Shown here: in pieces, positions 8,603-17,799 of the stretch
Position numbering within the stretch: the first letter of the stretch is position 1
Layout of the letters: every line of letters starts with the position of its first letter
DNA from: Rickettsiales bacterium
Lineage (GTDB): Bacteria > Pseudomonadota > Alphaproteobacteria > Rickettsiales > Midichloriaceae
Assembly: GCA_023263785.1 (NCBI GenBank)
Contig: JALQUO010000001.1
Location: 277,693 to 341,692, forward strand
DNA length: 64,000 nucleotides
Direction of reading: 5' to 3'
The notes under the pieces: generated by a model
Databases searched by the model: none
Told to the model about the DNA's origin: nothing
What the model saw: the letters and a program-made list of their open reading frames with translations, nothing else
Position numbers and translations under genes: made by a program

Positions 8603-9193
8603 TTGACAGCAGATATAAAAAAAAGACATATTTCTAATGAAGAGGCAGAGGAAGCAGTAAAAACACTGCTACAATGGATGGGAGAGGATATAGAGAGGGA
8701 GGGACTAGTTGAAACACCTAAAAGAGTAATAAAAAGTTTTGCAGAGAAATTTGCAGGATATAAAATCGATCCGAAAGTCTTGTTATCAAAAAAATTTTCT
8801 GAAACATCAGGTTACCAAGGACTTGTGATGCTCTCAGACATAACAGTTGAATCACATTGTGAACACCATATGTCTCCAATCATTGGAAGAGCACATGTTG
8901 CTTATTTGCCTTGTGATAAGGTTGTTGGAATCAGCAAAATTGCACGACTAGTTGAGGTATTCTCAAATAGATTGCAGCTACAGGAGAGAATGACAGCTCA
9001 GATAGCGAATGCAATAGATGAAAATTTGAAACCTCAAGGTGTGGCTGTCTTGATTGAAGCGAAACACCACTGCATATGCCATAGGGGAGTGAACCATAGA
9101 GACACCATGATGATCACTTCTTCTTTCTTAGGAGATTTTAAAGATAATGAGAAATTAATGAATCAATTTTTGTTGCAGATTAAGAAACTCTAG
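8603..9193 (+). CDS. folE: GTP cyclohydrolase I (FolE)
   Basis: Converts GTP to 7,8-dihydroneopterin triphosphate, the entry to folate synthesis. The zinc ligands are in ESHCEHHMSPI and HHCICHRGVNH; VVGISKIARLVEVFSNRLQLQE is the family signature. No ATG lies between an in-frame stop at 8588 and the conserved domain. The best start is TTG at 8603; an ATT at 8597 is the only other candidate I see. The rest of the pathway is scattered: folB-folKP near 29 kb and folD at 52.7 kb. Confidence 0.94.
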   Translation: MTADIKKRHISNEEAEEAVKTLLQWMGEDIEREGLVETPKRVIKSFAEKFAGYKIDPKVLLSKKFSETSGYQGLVMLSDITVESHCEHHMSPIIGRAHVAYLPCDKVVGISKIARLVEVFSNRLQLQERMTAQIANAIDENLKPQGVAVLIEAKHHCICHRGVNHRDTMMITSSFLGDFKDNEKLMNQFLLQIKKL

Positions 9194-9253
9194 CTCGCAA
9201 TATCAAGGATTGTAGTGTAAAATGAGGAAAAAGACCACTAGAATCAAAAAACT

Positions 9254-10003
9254 ATGGATAATACCAATTACAACCTTCTGGCAGCACAGGTTGGGACATT
9301 CAATAACGTCACAACCGTCTCAAATAACATAGCAAACGCAAACACTCCAGGGTATAAGGAAGATAACATGGTCTTTGAGAAGCATCTGACAAAAGACAAA
9401 AATGATATGAACACAATGCCTCTGGATAGGGCTACGATTGTTGATAACAAGCCAGGGTCACTCAAGCAAACCAATAGGCAATTGGACTTTGCAATATCTG
9501 GTGATGCTCTCTTTACAATACAGACACCTCTTGGTGTTAGATATACAAGGAATGGGACTTTTACTATCAACAGTAACTACGAAATAGTCAATGCGGCAGG
9601 AAATAACGTTTTAACCGAAAACGGAGACATTATAACACTGAACACAGATGATACAGATATAATGATAGACTCTGAGGGCAGGATTTATGCTAGAGGAAGA
9701 ACTCAAGATAACTACCAAGAGCGGGCAAAACTAGGAATAGTTTCAGTTAGTAATCCGAAGATGTTGAGAAAGGCAGGTGATGGTAACTTTGTCATCGAAG
9801 GAAACACAGCTACAGTTAATCAAGCAGCTCCATCAACATATAAGATGCTACAGGGTTATGTTGAGGAGTCGAATGTCGTTCCGATAGTTGCAATGACAAA
9901 TTTAGTTGAATTGCAACACAAGAGTGGTGAGGCAATAGCCCTCGGAAAACAGATTGATACAATCAATGCAAATCTTTATAATGTTTTGGCAAAGAGAGAG
10001 TGA
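9254..10003 (+). CDS. flgF: Flagellar basal-body rod protein FlgF
   Basis: A proximal rod component of the flagellum, 249 residues. The N-terminal heptad helix and rod signature NNVTTVSNNIANANTPGYKE are present, followed by the beta-rich middle beginning FAISGDALFTIQTPLG and the C-terminal LQGYVEESNVVPIVAMTNLVEL helix, as in FlgF/FlgG. Shortness and divergence from FlgG favour FlgF. No other rod, hook or export gene is adjacent; the only other flagellar gene in the window is a flagellin at 35.7 kb. The stop overlaps the start of the deacetylase gene by one base. Confidence 0.85.
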   Translation: MDNTNYNLLAAQVGTFNNVTTVSNNIANANTPGYKEDNMVFEKHLTKDKNDMNTMPLDRATIVDNKPGSLKQTNRQLDFAISGDALFTIQTPLGVRYTRNGTFTINSNYEIVNAAGNNVLTENGDIITLNTDDTDIMIDSEGRIYARGRTQDNYQERAKLGIVSVSNPKMLRKAGDGNFVIEGNTATVNQAAPSTYKMLQGYVEESNVVPIVAMTNLVELQHKSGEAIALGKQIDTINANLYNVLAKRE

Positions 10004-10854
10004 TGAGATTATTATTGCTCCTATTATGCATGCTGCTTCCTTTTAGGAGTCATGGAGATGAACTGAAGAAGATTGCAATCACACTTGATGATGTGCCAAT
10101 GGAGTCCGGGAGAGTCTTCAAAGGACTTGATAGGACAAAGAGAATTATACAAACCCTAAAAGATTCAGATGTAAAAGTCGGATTATTTGTCATTGGGATT
10201 AATCTCACAAGAAACAATGGGGAAAGACGCCTAGAAATGTATGATGAAGCAGGTCATATGATTAGTAATCATACTTACTCACATCCAGCCTGTAGAAAAA
10301 CAGATGACAAGAATTTTATCGCCAATATAAAAAAATGTCATGAGATGATAAGCTCATATAAGCATTTCAAACCTTTCTTCCGGTTCCCATACCTTGATGA
10401 ATGCAAGCAGTTTTCTAAAAAAAATAAGAATGTAGAAAATACTTTAAATGAACTAGGTTACGAAAAAGCCTTTGTTACAATTGTAACTATCGATTGGTAT
10501 TTCAACTCATTACTTCAAAAAGCGCTGTGTAATGGAAAGAATGTTAACTATGATAATTTGAAGGAGTTATATCTACAAATGGTTCTTGAAGCTGTAAAAA
10601 AACATGACAAGTCATTGATATCTCTGATTGGATATAGACCAGTACATAACCTTCTCTTTCATGAGAATGATATTACTGCGCTCTACCTTGGAGATGTAAT
10701 TGAGATGCTCAGAGATAATGGTTGGACAATAGTAGATCCAGAAGAAGCATTTGCAGACCAAGACTTATCAAATAGGACTCAGAAAATTAGCTACAACGCA
10801 AATTCAATTATCCCATATTATAAAAAACTTTTTTACATAAAAGTAATAGAGTAA
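10003..10854 (+). CDS. Secreted polysaccharide deacetylase (NodB domain)
   Basis: A 283-residue protein with a signal peptide (MRLLLLLLCMLLPFRSHG) followed by a NodB-type deacetylase domain. Catalytic motifs are visible: TLDDVP (catalytic base and metal aspartate), HTYSHP (metal histidines) and RFPY. The likely substrate is peptidoglycan or another N-acetylated glycan in the periplasm. The ATG shares its A with the flgF stop codon; a GTG one codon earlier is also possible. This coupling with flgF hints at wall trimming for rod passage, which is inference. Confidence 0.83.
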   Translation: MRLLLLLLCMLLPFRSHGDELKKIAITLDDVPMESGRVFKGLDRTKRIIQTLKDSDVKVGLFVIGINLTRNNGERRLEMYDEAGHMISNHTYSHPACRKTDDKNFIANIKKCHEMISSYKHFKPFFRFPYLDECKQFSKKNKNVENTLNELGYEKAFVTIVTIDWYFNSLLQKALCNGKNVNYDNLKELYLQMVLEAVKKHDKSLISLIGYRPVHNLLFHENDITALYLGDVIEMLRDNGWTIVDPEEAFADQDLSNRTQKISYNANSIIPYYKKLFYIKVIE

Positions 10855-10878
10855 AAATCAATAATGAGTGTTGTGTAT

Positions 10879-11595
10879 TTACATTACTAAACAACAAGTG
10901 TTGTTGGATTGCTCTTGTGAAATTTCTGTCCATGCTTCGAGTGGTTGTGTTGGTTTTGTCTCTATAGATAATTCTTTTCTCTCTGTAGGAATTTTCCCCA
11001 TGACAGAATGGAATTCTAATAGCATAGACATAAATATCTCTATAAGAATACCTTCTTCTTCAAAATGTTGTATTTTTTCGTTGATGATTTTTGTAATTAA
11101 TTCTATTGTTTCTGTAAACTTTTGCATTTGAGACTTTAGGTCAGTTACTGAAGCAACTACTGGATCTATAATTAATAAAGTCATTTTAAGTGTCTGAGAT
11201 TTATCTTCTCCTAGTTTTCCTGTAACATCTCTTACCCTGCTTACTACTTTTGGTATTTCAAGCAAGTTTGTTTTATTTATTGAATCTATTTCATTTTTGA
11301 TTAATTTTTCTATTTTTTTTATTCTATCTAATATAGAAAGTTGCCTTTCCGGATTTTCATTATCATCAAGTTCTTGAGCTTCAAAAGGTGATGTACTGAG
11401 ATAAAATAGTTCTATTGAAGCCATTATTCTGTGTTCCCCCATCATTTGACCAAAACCAATACTGAAAATACTTTGTAATTCAGAATTATATGTTTTTAGA
11501 TTCTCAATAAATGAATTTACTTTGTTTCTACACTGAATTACATCAGCATAAGTATCTTGCAATTCAGGTGTAAAATTTTTCATTGTGATTTGCAT
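10879..11595 (-). CDS. Unknown helical protein ending in a CaaX prenylation box (candidate host-targeted effector)
   Basis: A 238-residue protein that I do not recognise. It has no signal peptide or membrane segment. It is predicted by eye to be mostly helical, with long charged/hydrophobic repeats at about residues 85-200. The final ~25 residues look like a flexible linker (KPTQPLEAWTEISQEQ) and end SNNTCCLVM, then stop. C-L-V-M fits the eukaryotic CaaX box (Cys, two aliphatics, Met), favoured by farnesyltransferase, and the extra cysteine before it could be palmitoylated. Bacteria lack this modification, so the motif would matter only in a host cell. It is a lone gene, convergent with the deacetylase and divergent from icd. 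The CaaX box could be chance. Confidence 0.7.
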   Translation of the reverse strand: MQITMKNFTPELQDTYADVIQCRNKVNSFIENLKTYNSELQSIFSIGFGQMMGEHRIMASIELFYLSTSPFEAQELDDNENPERQLSILDRIKKIEKLIKNEIDSINKTNLLEIPKVVSRVRDVTGKLGEDKSQTLKMTLLIIDPVVASVTDLKSQMQKFTETIELITKIINEKIQHFEEEGILIEIFMSMLLEFHSVMGKIPTERKELSIETKPTQPLEAWTEISQEQSNNTCCLVM

Positions 11596-11721
11596 TATAA
11601 AGTTCTTAATTTAATCCAATTTGTATTCAATATCCTTAAAGATATTTTTGTCAAGACGCATATTATAATTGCAGAGCTAAACAAAAATATGTTATTCTAA
11701 AAAAAATCCATAAAAATTATT

Positions 11722-13128
11722 ATGACAAAAATATGTGTTGCATATGGTGATGGAATAGGTCCAGAGATAATGACATCAGTCATTGCAATCTTAAAAGCTG
11801 CAAAGGTAGAGGTAGAATACGATGTAGTTGAAGTAGGTGAAAAAGTATATCTAAATGGAATATCTAATGGGATAAGCGATGATGCTTGGAATAAAATTCT
11901 TCAGAATAAAATCCTTCTGAAAGGCCCAATGACAACACCCCTCGGAGGTGGATACAAGAGCATTAATGTTACTCTCAGGAAAAAGCTTGGACTCTTTGCA
12001 AACGTTCGCCCTGTTGTTTCCTATAGCCCATTTATCAAATGCAATGCACAGAACATGGACGTTGTAATTGTCAGAGAAAATGAAGAGGATCTATATTCAG
12101 GAATAGAATATCAAACAACTGAAAACTCTTATGTTGCAGTCAAACTTATCTCTGAGAGTGGCTCAAGAAAGATCATAAAATATGCATTTGACTATGCAGT
12201 ATCAAACGGTAGGAAAAAAGTCACTTGCATCACTAAAAATAATATTATGAAACTATCAGATGGAGTTTTTGCAAGGATATTCGATGAAGTCGCAAAAGAT
12301 TACCCACAGATAGAAAATAACCATATGATTGTCGACATAGGATCAGCTAGGATAGCTAGCAAGCCAGAATCCTTTGATGTCATAGTCACATTGAACCTCT
12401 ATGGAGATATCATCTCAGACATAGCAGCTGAGGCAGCTGGTGCAGTAGGCATAGCAGGCAGTGCAAACATCGGAGGAGATTACGCTATGTTTGAAGCAGT
12501 CCATGGATCAGCACCTGACATATCTGGACAAGGAAAAGCAAATCCTTCTGGTCTGTTGAGCGCAGCCATAATGATGCTCAGACATCTCAAGATGCATGAA
12601 AAAGCAAATCTTGTGGAAAATGCTTGGCTTGCAACAATTGAAGATGGAGTACACACTGCTGATTTATATAGTGGCACTGGCAAGTTAGTCTCAACTACTG
12701 CATTCACAGAAGAAGTAATCAAAAGAATTGGAACAAAACCAAAGACTTTGAAGGCTTCTGAGAAGCAAGCCGGTGAAGTCCTAAATAAATTGATACAAAC
12801 ACCACACAAGAATCATAAAGTCGTCGGTTGCGATGTATACATCAGAAGCGCAAACACAAAAGATTTCCATAACATACAAAACCTTCAGACAGATAATTTG
12901 AGACTTACTTTTATAGGATATAAAGGTCTTGTGATATGGCCAGGATCATCAAAAGATGCTGAGTTAGATATGTTGCAATTAAGATTCATTTCTACATCTG
13001 AAATATCTCAAAACGAAATAATTAAGCTACAGCAGCTAATCAATAATGCAAACCTCGAAATAGTAATGCTTAATACTCTGTCGGAATATGATGGAAAGCA
13101 AGGTTTTAGTAAAGGACAAGGAGAGTAG
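11722..13128 (+). CDS. icd: Isocitrate dehydrogenase, Rickettsia-type with C-terminal extension
   Basis: Oxidative decarboxylation of isocitrate to 2-oxoglutarate in the TCA cycle. The 468-residue protein has an N-terminal catalytic domain of about 330 residues with YGDGIGPEIM, the substrate loop YKSINVTLRKKLGLFANVRP, NLYGDIISD and the cofactor region FEAVHGSAPDISGQGKANP. A second part of about 130 residues starts near KVVGCDVYIRS and resembles the C-terminal domain known in Rickettsia and some betaproteobacterial enzymes. Cofactor choice (NAD or NADP) is not certain from motifs alone. The gene is monocistronic. Confidence 0.92.
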   Translation: MTKICVAYGDGIGPEIMTSVIAILKAAKVEVEYDVVEVGEKVYLNGISNGISDDAWNKILQNKILLKGPMTTPLGGGYKSINVTLRKKLGLFANVRPVVSYSPFIKCNAQNMDVVIVRENEEDLYSGIEYQTTENSYVAVKLISESGSRKIIKYAFDYAVSNGRKKVTCITKNNIMKLSDGVFARIFDEVAKDYPQIENNHMIVDIGSARIASKPESFDVIVTLNLYGDIISDIAAEAAGAVGIAGSANIGGDYAMFEAVHGSAPDISGQGKANPSGLLSAAIMMLRHLKMHEKANLVENAWLATIEDGVHTADLYSGTGKLVSTTAFTEEVIKRIGTKPKTLKASEKQAGEVLNKLIQTPHKNHKVVGCDVYIRSANTKDFHNIQNLQTDNLRLTFIGYKGLVIWPGSSKDAELDMLQLRFISTSEISQNEIIKLQQLINNANLEIVMLNTLSEYDGKQGFSKGQGE

Positions 13129-13140
13129 TCAAGTTATTGA

Positions 13141-13659
13141 CTACCTCAGAACATAAAATATAGCACCAGCATAAATTCCAGCGATCACATCATCTAGAAT
13201 GACGCCAACTGCGTTTTTCCAATACCGATCTATTAGTGATATGTAGAGTGGCTTAGTTATGTCAAAAAACCTGAAAGGAATAAAACCGCAAATGAACATG
13301 TATGTGACAATCATACTGTTGCTTGTATCAGAAGTAAGAAGAAAGAATTTAGTAAGAGCGCTGCCAATCCATTCATATGCAATGACAAATGTAACAAGCT
13401 GTCCTATGACCTCATCAACAACTATTGACTGATCATCAATTATATGGGTTTTTTCATGGTATTTCCTGATTGCAAAGAATCCGATGAGACATAAGAAAAT
13501 AATGAAAAATAACATCATTCCACGAGCTTCAGCTGGGGTCTCAGAACTCATAACTGCAAAGTAAAACAGTGGATAAGCACCGAGTGACCCAATCGTGCCT
13601 GGCATGAAGCTAGACTTCCCTAGCCCAAACCATGTTGAAATTATTTCATACCATCTCAT
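13141..13659 (-). CDS. pgpA: Phosphatidylglycerophosphatase A
   Basis: Dephosphorylates phosphatidylglycerol phosphate to phosphatidylglycerol in the inner membrane. The 172-residue protein has several membrane segments and the family motifs GTIGSLGAYPLFY, DDQSIVVDEVIGQL, FIPFRFFDITKP and the C-terminal GVILDDVIAGIYAG, with the acidic residues expected at the active site. The gene follows rpoC by 23 bases on the same strand and may share its transcript; it converges on icd. Confidence 0.94.
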   Translation of the reverse strand: MRWYEIISTWFGLGKSSFMPGTIGSLGAYPLFYFAVMSSETPAEARGMMLFFIIFLCLIGFFAIRKYHEKTHIIDDQSIVVDEVIGQLVTFVIAYEWIGSALTKFFLLTSDTSNSMIVTYMFICGFIPFRFFDITKPLYISLIDRYWKNAVGVILDDVIAGIYAGAIFYVLR

Positions 13660-13682
13660 GCGTAAGAGTTATCAGTTTTGAA

Positions 13683-16600
13683 TTAAAAGTTTTCAGCTTC
13701 CTTTTTGATTTTACTCTTATGGAAACCAGTTCCTGCTGGTATGAGCTTACCAACAATGATGCTTTCTTTCAATCCATGCAATTCATCCTGTTTACCTTCT
13801 AGAGCTGCTTCTATCAAGACTTTAGTTGTGTCTTGGAATGATGCAGCTGAGAAGAATGACTGAGTTTGTAATGAAGCTCTTGTGATTCCTTGTAGGATAT
13901 TTTTACCAACAGCTGGTTCATATCCAAGCTTCACAGTTTTTTCATTCACTGCTTCGAACTCACTCTTATCTACTTGCTCACCAGCTAGGAATGTTGTACC
14001 TCCTGGATGAACGATCTCGATCTTTCTTAGCATTTGCTTCACAATGATCTCTATGTGTTTATCATTGATTGTTTCACCTTGAAGTTTATAAACCTGCTGC
14101 ACCTCACGCACTATATAGTTAGCAAGAGCCTCAATACCCATTACCTGAAGGATATCGTGTGGAGAAGGATTTCCTTCCATCAACATGTCTCCTTTTTTAA
14201 CGAAATCACCTTCAGTCACAGTGATATGTCTGCCACGCGGCACGAAGTATTCAGTGAATTCCTCTGGATTCTCTTGATTACGTACAATGATACGCCTCTT
14301 AGATTTATAATCCTTTCCGAATTCAACCATACCATCGCTTTCACTTATTACTGAGTGATCCTTTGGCTGTCTTGCTTCGAATAGGTCAACAACGCGAGGA
14401 AGACCACCGATAATATCTTTGTTCTTAGATGATTCTTTAGGTATACGAGCAAGAATGTCACCTGCTTGTACCTCCTGTCCATCTGCAACACTCAGAATCG
14501 CATCAACAGGGAGGAAGTAACGAGCTTCCAGGCCATTAGCTAGAGTTAAAACATTTCCTTTTTCGTCATATAGAGCGATTCTTGGACGTAGGTCATTATT
14601 TCCTTTACCAACACTCTTACCATCAATCACGATTCTATTGATAACCCCAGTGATGTCATCTTGTATTTCATGCATAGAAATCCTATCTACTAGGTCTATG
14701 AACTTAGCTATACCAGTCTTTTCAGTTATAATTGGTACTGTAAATGGATCCCATTCTGCAAGCTTCTGAGTTGCTTCTACTTTATCTCCATCTTCAAATA
14801 ATAACCTTGAACCATAAGGGATTTTATATCTAGCCTTCTCGTATCCATGGTTATCATAAATCATAACCTCACAGTTACGACTCATGACTATTTGTCTATT
14901 TTTGCTATCGAAGACAGTATTTTTATGTGAGAATTTCACTTGTCCACTATGAGAAGCTATAGCACTTGACTGAGTACTTGTTTTCTGAGCAGCACCACCT
15001 ATGTGGAAAGTTCTCATTGTTAGCTGTGTACCTGGTTCACCGATAGATTGCGCAGCTATGATACCTACTGCCTCACCTAAGTTTACCCATTCACCTGTTG
15101 CTAGATCTCTACCGTAACATTTGCCACAAATTCCTTTTTTTGTCTTACATGTTAGAACTGATCTGATCTCAATCACATCTATCCCAGCTTCATCAATCAT
15201 TTCTACCTCACGCTCACCAATCATATCTCCAGCAGATATCATCAACTTGTTTGTAATTGGATGGAATATTTCCTTTGCAGATACTCTACCAAGGATTACT
15301 TCTCCGAGAGCGGTTGTTATCTCACCGCTTTCTATGACAGGTCTAGCTATGATTCCTTCCTTTGATCCACAGTCATTTTCAATAACAACACAATCCTGTG
15401 CAACGTCAACAAGTTTCCTTGTAAGATAACCTGAGTTAGCTGTCTTTAAAGCTGTATCTGATAAACCTTTACGTGCACCATGTGTTGATGTGAAGTATTC
15501 AAGAACTGTCAACCCCTCTTTGAAGTTGGATTTGATTGGGTTCTCAATAATCTCACCTGATGGTTTAGTCATAAGACCTCTCATTCCAACCAACTGCTTG
15601 ATCTGTGCAGCACTACCACGAGCTCCAGAGTCAGCCATCATAAAGATACTGTTGAGTGTATGTCCTATGCTATCTCCAGTATCAAGTTTCTGCCCAGATA
15701 TAATCTTCATGGCATCATTACCGATCTTATCTGTACATCTTGACCATGTATCGACTGTTTTGTTGTATTTCTCACCAGATGTTATGAGACCTTCAGCATA
15801 TTGCATGTCATATTGCTGTACCTCATGCATTGCTTCATTTATGTATTTGTCTTTTGTTGGAGGGATGACCATATCATCTTTACCAATCGATAGACCAGCC
15901 TTACAAGCATATCTAAAGCCAAGCTGCATTATTTTATCTGCAAAGATGACTGTGCTCTTTTGACCACATAGCCTGTAAACTATATATATTAAGTTAGAAA
16001 CCTCTTTTTTGTTTAAAACTTTGTTTATCTGGTCAAAGCTGACGCGACCATCTTGCGGTAGTAATTCAGAGATTAGGACACGTCCAGGAGTTGTATCAAG
16101 AAGATATTCCATCACCTGACCATCAACACCCGTTACTTTACAGCGGCATTTAATTTTTGCATGTAATGAAACTTTTTTGTTATTCAGGGCATGCTCTACC
16201 TCAGATATCCCAGAGAAGAACATACCTTCACCAAGCTGATTAGGAAGCTCAAGACTTAAATAATAGAGGCCGAAGATGATGTCCTGAGAAGGAACTATGA
16301 TCGGCTTACCATTCGCTGGGCTAAGAATGTTATTTGTAGACATCATTAGAACCCTTGCCTCTAGCTGTGCTTCAATTGATAAAGGTATGTGAACTGCCAT
16401 CTGATCTCCATCAAAGTCTGCGTTGAAAGCAGCACAAACAAGAGGATGTAACTGGATAGCTTGTCCCTCTATGAGAATCGGTTCAAACGCCTGAATACCA
16501 AGTCTGTGAAGGGTTGGAGCTCTGTTTAACAATACTGGATGTTCCCTCACAACATGCTCCAGAGCATGTAATGCTTCAGGTCTTTTTGATGTTATCATCT

Positions 16601-17786
16601 TATGAGCAGATCTGAGAGTCGCCGCAGCACCTGTCATCTCAAGTCTGGCAAGTACAAAAGGCTTAAATAACTCCATTGCCATACTTTTTGGTAAACCACA
16701 CTGATGCAGCTTTAGTTCTGGTCCTACAACGATCACAGAACGCCCTGAATAGTCAACACGCTTACCAAGAAGGTTTTGTCTAAATCTACCTTGTTTTCCT
16801 TTTAACATGTCTGCTAAGGCTTTGTAAGGTCTCTTATTAGAGGCTCTCACTGCCTTTGACTTTCTGCCGTTATCGAAGCATGCATCAACTGATTCCTGAA
16901 GCATTCTCTTCTCATTCCTGACTATGATGTCTGGAGCTTTTAGATCTATTAGCTTCTTCAGTCTGTTATTTCTATTTATAACCCTACGATATAATTCATT
17001 CAGGTCTGATGTAGCGAACCTGCCACCGTCAAGCATCACAAGAGGTCTAATGTCAGGTGGTATAACTGGCATGACTTCTAGAACCATCCATTCAGGTCTA
17101 TTATGTGATTCTATAAAGCCTTCTATGAGTTTTAGTCTTTTTACAATCTTCTTACGCTTTATTTCTGATGAAGTGTTGCTGAGTTCAGTACGCAACAGGG
17201 TTCTTTCAGCATCAAGGTCAATATTTGAAAGAATCTTTCTAATACCTTCTGCACCTGTTCCAGCATCAAAAGCATCATCGCCTAGCTCATACTTTGCATC
17301 ATGATATTCATCTTCAGAGATCAACTGATTGTTTTTGAAATTTGATACCCCTGGATCATAAACAATGTACAGTTCAAACTGTAATACCTTGTCTATGGAT
17401 TTTATAGCCATATCAAGGAGTGTACATATACGAGATATGAACCATGGATGTACGACTGGTGCAGCAAGCTGTATGTGTCCCATTCTTTCTCTACGGACCT
17501 TTGATGTTGTGACCTCAACACCGCATTTCTCACAGACTATGCCACGATGCTTCATTCTCTTATACTTTCCACACAAGCACTCATAATCTTGGACTGGGCC
17601 AAAAATCCTTGCACAGAACAAACCACGTGGCTCAGGTTTTGTTGTACGATAGTTGATTGTATCTGGACGAGATACTTCACCAAAAGACCATGAAAGGATG
17701 GTTTCTGGTGATGCTAGTGAGATCCTAATCTTATTAAAAGCATTTAGGCCATCAGTCACATTAAAATAACTAGAAAATACACTCAT
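13683..17786 (-). CDS. rpoC: RNA polymerase beta' subunit
   Basis: The 1367-residue largest subunit. The N-terminal zinc finger is seen at [21 protein letters not shown]. The catalytic NADFDGD, whose aspartates hold the Mg ion, is encoded at 16404-16424 (about residues 455-461). The second zinc site is [13 protein letters not shown], and the trigger-loop region contains [16 protein letters not shown]. The length is normal for alphaproteobacteria and I see no break. It lies 13 bases after rpoB, so the pair is one operon. Confidence 0.98.
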   Translation of the reverse strand: MSVFSSYFNVTDGLNAFNKIRISLASPETILSWSFGEVSRPDTINYRTTKPEPRGLFCARIFGPVQDYECLCGKYKRMKHRGIVCEKCGVEVTTSKVRRERMGHIQLAAPVVHPWFISRICTLLDMAIKSIDKVLQFELYIVYDPGVSNFKNNQLISEDEYHDAKYELGDDAFDAGTGAEGIRKILSNIDLDAERTLLRTELSNTSSEIKRKKIVKRLKLIEGFIESHNRPEWMVLEVMPVIPPDIRPLVMLDGGRFATSDLNELYRRVINRNNRLKKLIDLKAPDIIVRNEKRMLQESVDACFDNGRKSKAVRASNKRPYKALADMLKGKQGRFRQNLLGKRVDYSGRSVIVVGPELKLHQCGLPKSMAMELFKPFVLARLEMTGAAATLRSAHKMITSKRPEALHALEHVVREHPVLLNRAPTLHRLGIQAFEPILIEGQAIQLHPLVCAAFNADFDGDQMAVHIPLSIEAQLEARVLMMSTNNILSPANGKPIIVPSQDIIFGLYYLSLELPNQLGEGMFFSGISEVEHALNNKKVSLHAKIKCRCKVTGVDGQVMEYLLDTTPGRVLISELLPQDGRVSFDQINKVLNKKEVSNLIYIVYRLCGQKSTVIFADKIMQLGFRYACKAGLSIGKDDMVIPPTKDKYINEAMHEVQQYDMQYAEGLITSGEKYNKTVDTWSRCTDKIGNDAMKIISGQKLDTGDSIGHTLNSIFMMADSGARGSAAQIKQLVGMRGLMTKPSGEIIENPIKSNFKEGLTVLEYFTSTHGARKGLSDTALKTANSGYLTRKLVDVAQDCVVIENDCGSKEGIIARPVIESGEITTALGEVILGRVSAKEIFHPITNKLMISAGDMIGEREVEMIDEAGIDVIEIRSVLTCKTKKGICGKCYGRDLATGEWVNLGEAVGIIAAQSIGEPGTQLTMRTFHIGGAAQKTSTQSSAIASHSGQVKFSHKNTVFDSKNRQIVMSRNCEVMIYDNHGYEKARYKIPYGSRLLFEDGDKVEATQKLAEWDPFTVPIITEKTGIAKFIDLVDRISMHEIQDDITGVINRIVIDGKSVGKGNNDLRPRIALYDEKGNVLTLANGLEARYFLPVDAILSVADGQEVQAGDILARIPKESSKNKDIIGGLPRVVDLFEARQPKDHSVISESDGMVEFGKDYKSKRRIIVRNQENPEEFTEYFVPRGRHITVTEGDFVKKGDMLMEGNPSPHDILQVMGIEALANYIVREVQQVYKLQGETINDKHIEIIVKQMLRKIEIVHPGGTTFLAGEQVDKSEFEAVNEKTVKLGYEPAVGKNILQGITRASLQTQSFFSAASFQDTTKVLIEAALEGKQDELHGLKESIIVGKLIPAGTGFHKSKIKKEAENF

Positions 17787-17799
17787 AATTTTATCTTAT

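Noticed and set aside
15490..15963. Long plus-strand frame inside rpoC, with several others in rpoB and rpoC
   Set aside because: They lie wholly antisense to highly conserved RNA polymerase genes and show no protein family features.
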